Shown here one piece after another: positions 10,761-22,145 of a stretch of 64,000 nt of DNA. The position numbers and the translations under genes were made by a program. Source of the DNA: Stictocephala bisonia (taxonomy: Eukaryota; Arthropoda; Insecta; Hemiptera; Membracidae); contig JAQJVL010000285.1 of NCBI GenBank assembly GCA_035578905.1, positions 656,001-720,000 on the forward strand. The letters are read 5' to 3'. Position 1 is the first letter of the stretch. Every line of letters begins with the position of its first letter. The notes beneath the pieces were generated by a model. It worked only from the letters and a program-made list of their open reading frames with translations. It did not search any database and had not been told where the DNA came from.

Positions 10761-11640
10761 AATGTAAGAGTAAAACGTGCAAAACGCGGGGCGTAGGCTA
10801 CTTATAAAGTGTGCAAGCAGAAGAGAGAGTTTGCCACAGTTCTTCAACTCTTACAATGTTCTGGGGATGGACGACAACCAGCTATTTGATAGTCAACGGA
10901 GTTTCAAGGAGTTCCAATCAACACCATGTTCAAATATATTCACTGGAGAACATTGTCAAGTAAATAGAGTAAAATCATTGCAGAAAACCACGTGGAGAGA
11001 GTAATTCATCTATGTTACCTGATAACGTGGGTTTTGTATCTACAATTTACAACATTTCAGCTACATAAACCACAATAGACATTGAATTTTAAATTCTCGC
11101 AGTAAACTCACTGAGCCGGATTTAAATGCAGCATGTTAATAGTTGTCGGTAAATAAACCAGTACGACATGGCAGGTCACAATGAAGGAAACAGTATACAT
11201 CATGTACATCCACACAATGTGGCGGCAGCATGCGTGCTGCCCATTGATAACAGCATTGATTACGACGTCATAATTAACAAGTGTACAGGTGGCAGGTACC
11301 GGGAGGACAAAGGCGGGTGATTTGTGAGACAGGAGGGTTGCTCACACGCTCACGGACACGCACGCAACATCCACTCGCTGACGAGTTCATCAGTACTGTA
11401 GCGAACAATGGCGAACAGGACGTACGCGTTAGTACAACTGTACGCAGTAGATCATATTTAAGTTCATTTGTACTTTTATTGTGAGGGTGGACTCAAATTA
11501 ATGACTCGCATTTATTGAACTCAGCTTTTAATCTTTAAAACATTACCCTGAAAATTTTGTGTAATAAACGAAGAAAATAAACTTATCCAACTTCTGAAGA
11601 TCGACATCACCTCCTTCAAGACTCATTCGGTTGATATATA
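10761..11640. other. Non-coding stretch with a GC-richer island
   Basis: About 11150-11420 is GC-richer and repeat-free, with a 7-bp hairpin GGCAGCA / TGCTGCC and the words TTGATTACGACGTCATAATT. Short open frames here lack any family feature. Candidate regulatory DNA only. Confidence 0.3.
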
Positions 11641-12081
11641 CAGGGTGGAAAATATATGAAACGCATTCCCAACTTTTGTATGACTTCACTTGTAAAAGTG
11701 AAATCTTGTACATGATCATGGTTACATATAGAATATTTTTTCACTCAATTATGGGCATTTCATCTTTTCAGGGGGACGGCCCACGAGGAGTTGAATGAAA
11801 ATCTTCAACGTAAACCTAGGTCGAGTTTAGTAACAAATGAAATGTCTATTCAAGAGAAATAAATTGCCGCAAACCGGACTTCGGAAGTTTTATCCTTTCC
11901 AGAGTAGTGGTCATTTGAATTTCAAAGTAAATAATTTGAACAAAATTATTTCTCCGCTATTTAAGTAAATTATTCTAGTCAAAAATTATACTTTATGGAA
12001 CACAATTACTAAATAAAATCACATTATCTATGGGAAAAAATAACATTGTTGTGAAAGCGTTTCCAGATTTTTTCCATCCTG
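11641..12081 (+). mobile_element. MITE family M1, copy 2
   Basis: Full-length relative of 2833-3287 in the same orientation; left end CAGGGTGGAAAATATATGAA, right end CGTTTCCAGATTTTTTCCAT then CCTG. Differences from copy 1 are substitutions and small indels spread evenly, so both copies are old insertions. Confidence 0.85.
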
Positions 12082-12184
12082 CATATAGCGTATGGTTTTT
12101 TGTAAGTTACCATTTTTTATTTTAAATTGCATAAAAGCTGTGTTATATGCTTGGACAAATTCCAGAAGTTACTAGATATTAATA

Positions 12185-12260
12185 TAAATAAAAATGTAAA
12201 GTGATCTCCTGTCACAGAGCTAAATCCAATCCATCAAGTCATTTAAGTTGGTACCATATG
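12185..12260 (-). pseudogene. Tiny LINE 3'-end relic
   Basis: Read on the minus strand this matches the end of the LINE fragment at 55898-55975: a residue stretch like LNDLMDWI then a stop, followed by CTGTGACAGGAGATCACTTT. It appears to be the last codons and start of the 3' UTR of the same LINE family. Confidence 0.5.
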
Positions 12261-12709
12261 GTTGGTAACTGGAGAGAACAAAACTTTGTCAATTCTAATG
12301 ATCGACATCACATCCGTTTATGAATATACGTTTGATAACTGAAGAAAAGAAAATTTATGTCTTGTCACTTGTAATGTTTGTATTTACGGCATATACAGTA
12401 CGTTTACCCTCCGTCAAAACGTATTTGGTAAGTTAAAAAGAAAAAGAATGATCTTGTTTTGTGATGTTTTTGTAAAATCACTATCTAGATAATATTTTTT
12501 AGCCAAATAAACAAAAGTAATTTCATAGTGCCACGTGATCTATATTGGGCGTTTAATAAATGTCTGTCAAATGTAATTAATTTAGATTGTTTTATTTAGC
12601 CAAGTATGAAACAGGATTTCCACAATATTCATATTTTTAACTGGGCCGTGTTGTTTTGGGGACACTGAATCAAAAGCCAGGAAAGGTATAAATCCTTTTA
12701 ATTCCCTCT
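12261..12709. other. AT-rich non-coding stretch
   Basis: Nothing recognisable beyond AT-rich unique sequence. Confidence 0.5.
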
Positions 12710-12870
12710 CGGTAAAAGAACGTTACCACCCAGTGCTGCCCTATTACCTTACCCACAGCCAACGGGCAGTAAATCTTAGCTTTATGGCGCAGTCGTTTCA
12801 CTAAATCATGTTTTCGCACGCCCTTCTCCCCGCCCTTGGCCCTTGGAGCACTATTGACAGTGAATTTATT
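12710..12870 (-). repeat. Dispersed repeat R2, copy 2
   Basis: Reverse complement matches 7468-7600. The minus-strand open frame here (about 73 residues) is interrupted in the other copy and has no domain, so it is not called as a gene. Confidence 0.65.
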
Positions 12871-15230
12871 AGCATAAGAGAGAACTCTCAACTAGCCTCA
12901 GCTCGTAAATTACGTATCAACTGTGTCCAAGGGGCCGTTGGTTGTTGAATTGATATTGATATTGATATCGGTTACTTAAAAGTACGCCATAAGATATTTG
13001 GGAAATACAAAAGTAGTTGGACATTTCCCATCATTACGTGAAAAATACCAATCACGACGTTTCGATTTGGTAAAACCTAAATCTTTTCAAGAGGTAAAAA
13101 CTAAATTACATCTAAACAAACATGTTCTAAAATTATGTTCTTAAACTCATATAATTATAATGTCTACGATATAGATTTTATTTAATAACAATTCAACAGC
13201 AACAGAATAACCCAAATGGTAGCACTAAAAGTTAGATTACATATTTCAAAATGCAACTGTCTGCATTATATGCCATAGGAGAAAAATAAAGTAAACTTTG
13301 AAGGAAGGCCATAATATATAAACAATAATAATATCATTGAAGAAGGAAAACACTATTTTGATTTAAAAACCATCCCGAATCGTTAAACTGTCAACAATTA
13401 TTGACGTTTTTTGTTTTTTTGGGTCGGACATTTAGCCCGTTTGGGCTGAATGTCGGATCCTCACAGTTTGATGAGGGTAACGTATGCCAGCCAATTTATT
13501 CTTGCTGATTGTCCATGTCTATAATAATATTAAAATTAATTGTATTTTCGTATTATAATATGTATTTTCATAAAACTCTTGTGCTTTCATGTTTTGTCAA
13601 TATTATTCTGACTCAGCACTTGTCAAAAATTAAGAACATTAAGAAGTAGAAATACAAAAAAATAATAGTAGTAACAAGAGGTTAATCTATATTATTACCT
13701 AGTTAGTACCTACACTGAAGTTCAAATAACATCGAACTGAATAAAAAGGCATGAAAAAACCGAAATGTTATTTATAATGTCCGGGTTAGGATTATTACTT
13801 TTAAATTTGGTGATTTTAGCCTAAAAACGATGTATTATTTGACAGTATATTTATTGGTTTCTTATTTTACTGTTAGTCATTGGCTATGAGTCTCTGGTAC
13901 CAGATCCAGCCAACATAATTCATAACCAGGAGATGAATATTTGGTGATGAAGTGGACCAAATTTACAACCCTCATAAATCTGTCAATCGATAACCATCTA
14001 GTTCCTTTGGTTATTGTGTTTATGAATATATTTACATACAAGGAGTGAATAAAATGACTACTATATTCCCCACTTTACAATTAAATATGAAATTGACCTT
14101 TACAAACTATTACAGCGTGTTTTTTATCATCGTACAGCAGGTCGAATGACGCATTGGAAATTATACATATTAATGCTCTTCAAGTCGACTGAATAATTTT
14201 CCTCGTTCAGAAATTGATTATATAATAGTTTAATGATATATGTGCTGACTTAATGGCTTAGAGAAGTTGTCGATGCCTTCCATAACATATATTCAACCGA
14301 GATTTATGCTTCGCTTAAACAATCATGATTAATCGTTGGCAATTCAGTTGATTGAAGTTGTGAAGGAGAAAATAAACTTGTTCCTAAAGGAGTGATCGAT
14401 TGCTGGAAAACTCCAGCTGATATTTGATCATAAATTACCCGCTCCTTCCAGCGGCAATTATTACCGGCAGGGTGTGGCGATGGTGTTGCTGGACAGAGAT
14501 AAGTCGGCGAGTTACACAAGCAACATCTTTGCTAATCATATAACTAACTCTCAAGGATTAATGGTCCGTATGGATTATACCCTGTTGTATAAAACTACTA
14601 CTAAGGTTTTCAAACCCTAGACGTCAAGGTTTCTCACCCTGCCTCATTTTGATTTCATATTAGGTCAAACGTGGGTATGCCTAATGTCATGACAGAAGTT
14701 ACGATTCGGCCAAAAAATATTCACGATCTACAGCCTTAATCCTCCCTGCCACTCCTTCAAACCTCGTTGCTATTTACGATCATCATAAAAAAATATCTGG
14801 CAGTGGGTAGGAACCTCTGACAGTCCTCATATCTACACTCATAACCTGGAGGCCTCTTCCACTCACCTTCATATCCAGGGTGAGCCGAATAACCTTAGGT
14901 TATTTTCCTCTAACTATTCCTGTTAAGTAGATGGATATTCCCGATAAGTCAATGCTCTCTGAAGGACGAGCACGTTTAACATAAAATATTTACTTGATTA
15001 AGTTTTTGTTTGACAAGATATTCCTTTCTACTGTTGGATAATTCTTTGAGAAATGTAACTGTTTAACTTCACTAGTTAAATTTGTAATTATTATAAAGTT
15101 ATATCTTTAAAAGATTATTTAGTATCATAAAATTTCCTTTGGATGGGAGGTAAATGGGGAAAGTCATGCATCATGTGGGCAAAGGAGTCGCATTCGTCAC
15201 CACAGAATGGGCGGGTGAATAATGCCAATC
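12871..15230. other. Long AT-rich non-coding stretch
   Basis: No gene. Small items: a three-fold TGATAT hexamer near 12950; an imperfect hairpin at 13423-13456 (TCGGACATTTAGCCC against GGGCTGAATGTCGGA, loop GTTT); and a GC-richer island at about 14290-14520 with CATGATTAATCG and AATTATTACCGGCAGG that could be regulatory. Confidence 0.4.
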
Positions 15231-15239
15231 AATACACGT

Positions 15240-15350
15240 CCATAAGAAGCGAAAGGAGATAGGGAAATAGACAGACTTCCTGCAGTCAATGAAACTAGCT
15301 TAGCGCGGCTGCCGATACTCAGCGCTGGTTGAGAATTTCAGCACGTAGCT

Positions 15351-15392
<42 letters not shown>

Positions 15393-15800
15393 GACGACCG
15401 CGCTTCCCTCTATGCTTTCCTCTGTCACCGCGCCAAGATAGCAATATTAGAAAAAAACTTAGGCTGACTTTTTTACAGTGAATACATATCTGTAAGAAGC
15501 AAAAAGAGAGGGAAATAGTTAGACTTCCTGTAGCAGACGAAAAGAACAGCGTGGCTACCTAAACGTAGCGTTATTTGAGACATTCTGCCATATACCCCTC
15601 TCGCAACGCAGTACTCGTCGTTTTCTATCTCTATCATTCTCGTGGCAATTTATAACCTTCCCTCTCTCTTAAGTCAGCCGCGCTGCCCTCTCCGTCATCA
15701 CTTTAAGCTCTCTGTCTCACTTTAAGCTGCCGCGCGACAAGCTCGACCTAGTTGCGGCCGTGCCAAGATGGCTAAATTAGGAAAAATAGTCTGACTGTTT
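15240..15800. repeat. Diverged direct duplication (two units of about 250-300 bp) around a (CT)n run
   Basis: Unit A starts near 15235 (CGTCCATAAGAAGCGAAAGG, GACTTCCTGCAG) and unit B near 15485 (ATCTGTAAGAAGCAAAAAG, GACTTCCTGTAG). Both later contain CCGCGCT.CCCTCT and then GCCAAGAT.GC.A.ATTAG.AAAAA and CTGACT. A pure (CT)n run of about 35 bp lies in unit A at 15353-15391. Old tandem duplication. Confidence 0.7.
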
Positions 15801-16539
15801 ACCCTTGGCTTTTCCGTCCTTACAAATGTGTATTCATTGATAATGTGGACACCGAGTAACAATAAAAATACCAATACATTCAAATATTCACGACAAGTTA
15901 AATAGTTATCCAAGCACTGACAAAGTGACCTTCCTTACCAACATACTACTGCGTTGATATTACCAAGCGCTCAATAAATCCCCTCCTACTGCCATTCCAC
16001 ACTTACCACACGAGTTATTCCCCTCCAACTCTATCAATTTGCTGGTAACATATCACGTCCTGAGGTAAGTTATCTCCACTTTTATTCAGACTTCGCCAAT
16101 GGACCGTGTACCTCTCGCTACTGGTTATTTAGAGTCGTCATGACAAATGTTCGCCATCTTACAACTAGAAGGCCATTTGTTCCTGGAGTCTGACACATTC
16201 GTTCTCCCCGTCTTTATTACATTCCCCCACTTCTCATACCTAAACACATAGTGGTCCAAATGCTTTTCATTCATGCTAATGGGTTGGTTTTAGACGTCTT
16301 AGTTTGTTATTGCTATTCTCCTTGGACCGCTCATGCTATAAATTATTTATTTGTATATTAGTTGGAAATTTTCAACGCTTCGAGTGTTTTTAAGTCTACG
16401 CAACGTTTCACAAACTTAGAACTCTTTCGTCTTCGGGGGCTACTTACTACCTCATCCTATATAAAGGTAAACCATTTTTTTAATATTTATCTTTTTTCTA
16501 TAAATCTAACTAGAAATTCGCAAAGCAATTTCAACGAGC
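15801..16539. other. Non-coding stretch
   Basis: No gene or repeat recognised. Confidence 0.4.
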
Positions 16540-16705
16540 AATTTCATTCTTGATCAAATTCAATTTGTTTGGAAAAACTGTTTAAAAATAACTGTTTAAT
16601 AAGGATGCGCGTGATCTTATGTCCGGTTCGAAAATAACATTGTTCTTATGGGATTAAAATCAACATGACCGACAGCCTCTGCAGACTTTTAAAACATTTA
16701 CATTC
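16540..16705 (-). repeat. Dispersed repeat R3, copy 2
   Basis: Reverse complement of 7985-8150; same word order, about 85 percent alike by eye. Confidence 0.8.
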
Positions 16706-16764
16706 TTCATACAAACAATGATCTTAAACAATTTTTTATTTGAAAGATAAGGTAGGTATTAGGT

Positions 16765-16808
16765 AATACCCGAAGACGACAGGAGTTGTATATACCTGTC
16801 GAAACGTT
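16765..16808 (+). other. GAAGA-hairpin-CGAAAC motif (hammerhead-core-like), site 1
   Basis: CCCGAAGA is followed by a perfect 7-bp stem CGACAGG (16777-16783) / CCTGTCG (16795-16801) with an 11-base loop, then AAACG. The order purine-rich GAAGA, stem, GAAA recalls the core and stem II of a hammerhead ribozyme (normally CUGAUGA-stem-GAAA). Similar motifs lie at 22110-22143 and 40492-40533. It is common in arthropod repeats; catalytic activity is not claimed. Confidence 0.5.
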
Positions 16809-17380
16809 GTGTTGGTTTTTAAAACACTTGTATTGTTCAAAAACTCCAACGCCAATATAAACAGTCCAACTCGAACAAATAACTTTCAAACAGTATAAAT
16901 TAATATTGAATAAATAACAACTATAGCCTACAATGATTCGTTGATTACCGAAGCACTCGCTGCATACCATATATATAGTGGTAAATAGGCTATATCATAT
17001 TTACTATATTAGATTTTAGATGAATAAACTAAGAAACTATTAACTGATCGGTAATTTAGTTGTAAAAGCCCACATTTATAAAGGACACACAATTTGTGTT
17101 AAACTTACATTTGTAATTTGAGTCTTGCACCGAAAATGCATGTTTCAAAATGAATTTAATGTTTGAATGGAAATGTATTTACTACAATTCAAAGTGAAGT
17201 ATGATCACCACACATATGTTATTAGCTATTATTTATATTTAACTCTTTATTTGTCAAGCGTGAGAACAAGTATTAGCATGTATGAAATCGGGAAAATTTA
17301 ATAAAATATGATAAAATTAAACATAATTTTCTAAAAAAATGCAAAAAAGTAAAAAATACGTTAGCGTAGCACACAGAGAA
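16809..17380. other. AT-rich non-coding stretch
   Basis: Nothing recognised; no open frame with family features. Confidence 0.4.
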
Positions 17381-18400
17381 AAAATATACAGATGTCACTT
17401 TCTTATGGCCACAGCGAACGCCTAGGTGGCAGTTATAAATAGATTACAAGTAAAGAACTTTTTCTACATTTGTAGTAATATTTAATACGTTTATCACTAA
17501 GGATATGTGGGTAATAAAGGAGTAACTGACAAGTTGCTGGACCTGTCATCAAAGGGGAGAAATAACTACTCTACACACATTCAGCACATTTAATACGTTT
17601 ATAACAAAGGATATGTGGGTAATAAAGGAGTAACTGACAAGTTGCTGGACTGTCATCAAAGGGGAGAAATAACTACTCGACACACATTCAGCACATTTAA
17701 TACGTTTATAACAAAGGATATGTGGGTAATAAAGGAGTAACTGACAAGTTGCTGGACTGTCATCAAAGGGGAGAAATAACTACTCGACACACATTCAGCA
17801 CATTTAATACGTTTATCACTGAGGATATGTGGGTAATAAATGAGTAACTGACAAGTTGCTGGACTGTCATCAAAGGGGAGAAATAACTACTCGACACACA
17901 TTCAGCACATTTAATACGTTTATAACAAAGGATATGTGGGTAATAAAGGAGTAACTGACAAGTTGCTGGACTGTCATCAAAGGGGAGAAATAACTACTCG
18001 ACACACATTCAGCACATTTAATACGTTTATAACAAAGGATATGTGGGTAATAAATGAGTAACTGACAAGTTGCTGGACTGTCATCAAAGGGGAGAAATAA
18101 CTACTCGACACACATTCAGCACATTTAATACGTTTATCACTGAGGATATGTGGGTAATAAATGAGTAACTGACAAGTTGCTGGACTGTCATCAAAGGGGA
18201 GAAATAACTACTCGACACACATTCAGCAATTTTAATACGTTTATCACTGAGGATATGTGGGTAATAAAGGAGTAACTGACAAGTTGCTGGACTGTCATCA
18301 AAGGGGAGAAATAACTACTAGATTAACATTCAGCACATTTTCGGATGCGACCTCTGTTCTATGATTTTAGAATTTGTTTTACAATATTTCCATCGCAAAT
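17381..18400 (+). repeat. Dispersed repeat R5, copy 1, with an internally expanded 107-bp array
   Basis: The outer parts (17381-17482 and about 18341-18390) match 50965-51065 and 51205-51270: CACAGAGAAAAAA, TCTTATGGCCACA and GGATGCGA.CTCT recur in order. Between them sits a 107-bp unit repeated 8 times (17483-18340, first unit 108 bp), marked by TAATACGTTTAT, GGATATGTGGGTAATAAA and GACAAGTTGCTGGAC. The copy at 50965 has only one diverged unit, so the array grew inside this insertion. Confidence 0.9.
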
Positions 18401-18754
18401 TGAAAAAGTAATTGCTGACTTTAACGCATCACAAAGCTTGCTATAGCTTATTTATAAATAAAAAATAAGAGTCGAGCTTTCCAATTTGCTAAGGAACATT
18501 CGTTTAGTTAATTTTACAGCAAAAAATGATTGTTTTTTTTTTTTAATTATTAGTTATTTTTTAGAAAAATACACTAGTTAAAAAAATCAAGAATTATCTC
18601 TCACATTCTAGTTATAGTACGTAACTATAACTAGTATATAAACGAAAATAAAGTTATTCAGGCGCATGTTATTCAGTTATTTATGGTGTTGTCTGACAGC
18701 GCATTTCCACACATATTATATCAAGGGCATATCAGTATAAGACATATACTAATA
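18401..18754. other. AT-rich non-coding stretch
   Basis: AT-rich, no gene seen. Confidence 0.4.
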
Positions 18755-19065
18755 TATAACTATGGGGCCTTGAGCTTTACGTGGAACTCAAACCACGTAG
18801 TGTTGGTCTGATTTTCAGCTAACCGATAAGCCTGACACTCAGTTCACTTCACTACACAACATCTGAACCTTGACTACCATCCAAAATGGACACCCCAAAC
18901 TTCTCTAGTAGTGTCCTTGTCGATGGCAACCATTAATCAGACGTCGTGATGGTATTAAGTTACAGTAGTAAACATCGCTGTTATTATGAGGACCTATCGC
19001 CTTAACACTTAGTCCCCAAAGTAGTTGGGTTACAGCTCTGCGCTACCAGTTCAGTCTAATGTAAT
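18755..19065. repeat. Dispersed repeat family R1, copy 2
   Basis: Contains ACGTGGAACTCAAACCACGT, GTTGGTCTGATTTTCAGCTA and TAGTCCCCAAAGTAGTTGGG; the last block is shared with 42158-42180. Same orientation as copies at 2475 and 41828. Confidence 0.7.
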
Positions 19066-19616
19066 GATGTTTTAAGTGAATAATAGTAATAATAGTTATT
19101 ATGGAAAAACTACTGATCGTTCATTGAATTCTAGATAATCAAGGAATTTAAAAGAGCTGTTATATAATATTTAACTACACTAGAATATTAAAATTTAGAT
19201 TTACTCATTAAACAAAAATAAAATGTTACACAAGTTCAGTAAGTAACGGTCATGTATTACAGAGGAGTCGTAAAATAAATTCCCCACGACACAAGTCTGG
19301 AATCTATTACATAAACGATAGAGTAGAGCAACAAGCCGGTAACAGGATACCCCACATGTAACAATAGATAAGTCGAGAAAGGTTAGAGTGTAAAGTTAGT
19401 GTGGCTGGTATTAAAGAATGTCCGAGTCGTTATTCTAATGCCACTATTAGCGCAATTTATGTAACATTGTGGCTGGAACATTATACCCACGAAATGGCTC
19501 CCGCCGTAATGACATATCACGAGAGAAGTAACTGCTGGCTCCTCCAACCTACATCACTTACAAGCATCAATTATGTGTCCTAGATATAGTAAATGGTAAA
19601 AACTTAACTGAACATT
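19066..19616. other. Non-coding stretch
   Basis: No gene or known repeat seen. Confidence 0.4.
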
Positions 19617-20001
19617 GCTAGAACGTAATTACGTTATACAACGGTATGGAAAACTGTGCTACACCAACGTAGAAGAACATAATTACGTACTTCAACGGCA
19701 TGGTAAACTGTACTACACCAACGTAGAAGAACGTAATTACGTACTTCAACGGTGTGGTAAACTGTGCTACACCAACGTAGAAGAACATAATTACGTACTT
19801 CAACGGCATGGTAAACTGTACTACACCAACGTAGAAGAACGTAATTACGTACTTCAACTGTATGGTAAACTGTGCTACACCAACGTAGAAGAACGTAATT
19901 ACGTATTTCTACGGTATGGTAAACTGTGCTACACCAACGTAGAAGAACGTAATTACGTACGTCACCGGTATGGTAAATTGTGCTACACCAACGTAGAAGA
20001 G
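19617..20001. repeat. 54-bp tandem array, 7 copies
   Basis: Unit marked by GAACGTAATTACGTACTTCA and CTACACCAACGTAGAAGAAC. The first four copies alternate between two variants, giving a 108-bp higher-order period. Both a forward and a reverse frame are open (54 is divisible by three) and there is no ATG at the head of the forward frame, so coding is unlikely. Several units contain the 12-bp palindrome ACGTAATTACGT. Confidence 0.95.
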
Positions 20002-20219
20002 TCGTTAATTAATTTTGTAAATACCTATGATGTTGCAGAGCTTTAATGAAGAAAACGAAATTTTGTTCAATGGATAATTGAATCGCAAATATTCTTACAA
20101 ATAAGCATATTATTATGGTGGGTGCAATTTTCCATTACGAATCAATTTATAATTAATCTATATTGAAAGACTTGACTAATATTTATGTTTTTTATTGAAA
20201 CAGGAAACTTTGGAAGTTA
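20002..20219. other. AT-rich spacer between two arrays
   Basis: Nothing recognised. Confidence 0.4.
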
Positions 20220-21240
20220 AGTGTCTGTTTACAGTTGACAGGAGGTCCCTGAGAAGTCGTGTTCTTGTTTACAGTTAACACGAAATCCCTGAGTAGTCAT
20301 GTTCTTATTTACAGTTAACAGGAGGTCCCTGAGAAGTCGTGTTCTTGTTTACAGTTAACACGAAATCCCTGAGTAGTCATGTTCTTATTTACAGTTAACA
20401 GGAGGTCCCTGAGAAGTCGTGTTCTTGTTTACAGTTAACAGGAGGTCCCTGAGAAGTCGTGTTCTTGTTTACAGTTAACACGAAATCCCTGAGTAGTCAT
20501 GTTCTTATTTACAGTTAACAGGAGGTCCCTGAGAAGTCGTGTTCTTGTTTACAGTTAACAGGAGGTCCCTGAGTAGGCATGTTCTTGTTTACAGTTAACA
20601 GGAGGTCCCTGAGAAGTCGTGTTCTTGTTTACAGTTAACAGGAGGTCCCTGAGAAGTCGTGTTCTTGTTTACAGTTAACACGAAATCCCTGAGTAGTCAT
20701 GTTCTTATTTACAGTTAACAGGAGGTCCCTGATCAGGCATGTTCTTGTTTACAGTTAACACGAGATCCCTGAGTAGTCATGTTCTTGTTTACAGTTGACA
20801 GGAGGTCCCTGAGTAGTCATGGTCTTGTATACAGTTGGCAGGACGTCCCTGAGTATTCATGTTCTTGTTTACGTTTGACAGGAGGTCCCTAAATAGTAAT
20901 GTTCCTGTTTACAGTTACAGGAGGTCCCTGAGTAGTCATGTTCTTGTTTATAGTTGACAGGAGGTCCCTGAATAATAATGTTCGTGTTTATATTTGACAG
21001 CAGGTCCCTGAGTAGTCATGTTCCTGTTTATAGTGACAGGAGGTCCCTGAGTAGTCATGTTCCTGTTTACAGTGACAGGTGGTCCCTAAATAGTAATGTT
21101 CCTGTTTACAGTGACAGGAGGTCCCTGAGTAGTCATGTTCCTGTTTACAGTTGACAGGAGTTTCCTGATCAGTCATTTTCCTGATTACAGTGACAGGAGG
21201 TCCCTGAGTAGTCATGTTATAGTTTACAGTTTATAGGAGG
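20220..21240. repeat. 40-bp tandem array, about 25 copies
   Basis: Unit marked by TTTACAGTTAACAGGAGGTC and CCTGAGAAGTCGTGTTCTTG. Two subtypes alternate irregularly in the left half: GGAGGTCCCTGAGAAGTCGT and CGAAATCCCTGAGTAGTCAT. The right half (after about 20800) is more diverged and loses single bases, the usual pattern at an ageing array edge. Confidence 0.95.
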
Positions 21241-21480
21241 ACTATTCAAACTCTTCAAGACGGAGTATCTCCCAATTTGGTCCCACGCTGTACAATGACA
21301 TGCCCGAGAACATAAATTATTGCAGTGTCATTGGTTAAAAAAAAAAAAACTCAAATTTATTGTGAACAATGAATTAAATTAATAGAACTTGCTATGATAT
21401 ACATGTTTATTTTAAAATACATTGACTAAAGTGCATTTAATATATTTAATTGTAAGTTTCATACAAAAGTTATTTTATAA
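21241..21480. other. AT-rich spacer
   Basis: Includes an A12 run near 21338; otherwise nothing. Confidence 0.4.
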
Positions 21481-22045
21481 CACTAGAGGACACCCCTGCA
21501 CGCTTAGCGTGCTAACCCCGACTCTCGCAGCGCTCGATACACCTCGGCCTTCGGCCTCGGCATGCGATTTTGACTGAAAATAATAGTAGAATATCATTCT
21601 GTATAACGCGTAAAATTTAAAAATTAATTTATTTACAATATTTCCCTCACATTATTTGCTTTGCTACTTATTTATTAGTATAGGGTATTACTTAGCCTAT
21701 TTCGAACATGTTTATTACATTTGTGATTTTTTTAACAGCTGAAGATTAAACTATGAAATATGCAATATGAAATAAAATAAAAATGTTTATTTATTTTGTA
21801 AACATATTAAATTACTTAAATCAACCCAATGTTATTCTTATGGAAAAAAGAAAATTTTGAGGGGCTGTTCGTACTCCTTAGGAATGGAATTTCGTAAAAT
21901 CCTTTCTTACTGGGACCCTTCGATCTTAAAGCTATCTTCCTTTAAAATTTCGTGGAAAGCCGTTCGGTGGTTTTTGAGATATCGTGTGATCAGTCAGTCA
22001 GTGAGTGATTGGTGTTTGGCTCTTGTATATATATATATATATATA
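21481..22045 (+). mobile_element. Decayed dispersed element ending in (TA)n
   Basis: Starts with GC-rich hairpin text (CACGCTTAGCGTG; TCGGCCTTCGGCC at about 21545) unlike its surroundings, and ends with GAGATATCGTGTGATCAGTC, AGTCAGTGAGTGATTGG and a (TA)n run at 22025-22045. This GATCAGTCAGTCAGTGAGTG style of 3' end is frequent in arthropod repeats. A 66-residue open frame inside is not conserved-looking. Class not determined. Confidence 0.5.
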
Positions 22046-22107
22046 ATAAAATTATAGGCTAATATAAAATAACAACTGAGCACCCTTAAAAAATTGTTAT
22101 TAAATCA

Positions 22108-22145
22108 ACACCGACCGGTTTCGGCATTTATGCCATCTTCATAGG
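22108..22145 (-). other. GAAGA-hairpin-CGAAAC motif, site 2
   Basis: On the minus strand: GAAGAT, stem GGCAT/ATGCC (loop AA), then GAAACCGGTCGG. This is the widespread arthropod repeat motif with a GAAA after a small stem; compare 16765-16808 and 40492-40533. Confidence 0.5.

Noticed and set aside
15353..15391. GAGA-factor (CT)n promoter element
   Set aside because: A pure CT run inside an old duplicated repeat with no gene or initiator nearby is more simply a microsatellite.
17483..18340. CRISPR array
   Set aside because: Whole units repeat without unique spacers, and the DNA is eukaryotic. The same applies to the 40-bp and 109-bp arrays.
19615..20046. 143-codon frame in the 54-bp array
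   Set aside because: Starts at TTG with a stop just upstream, no ATG, and the reverse frame is open too.
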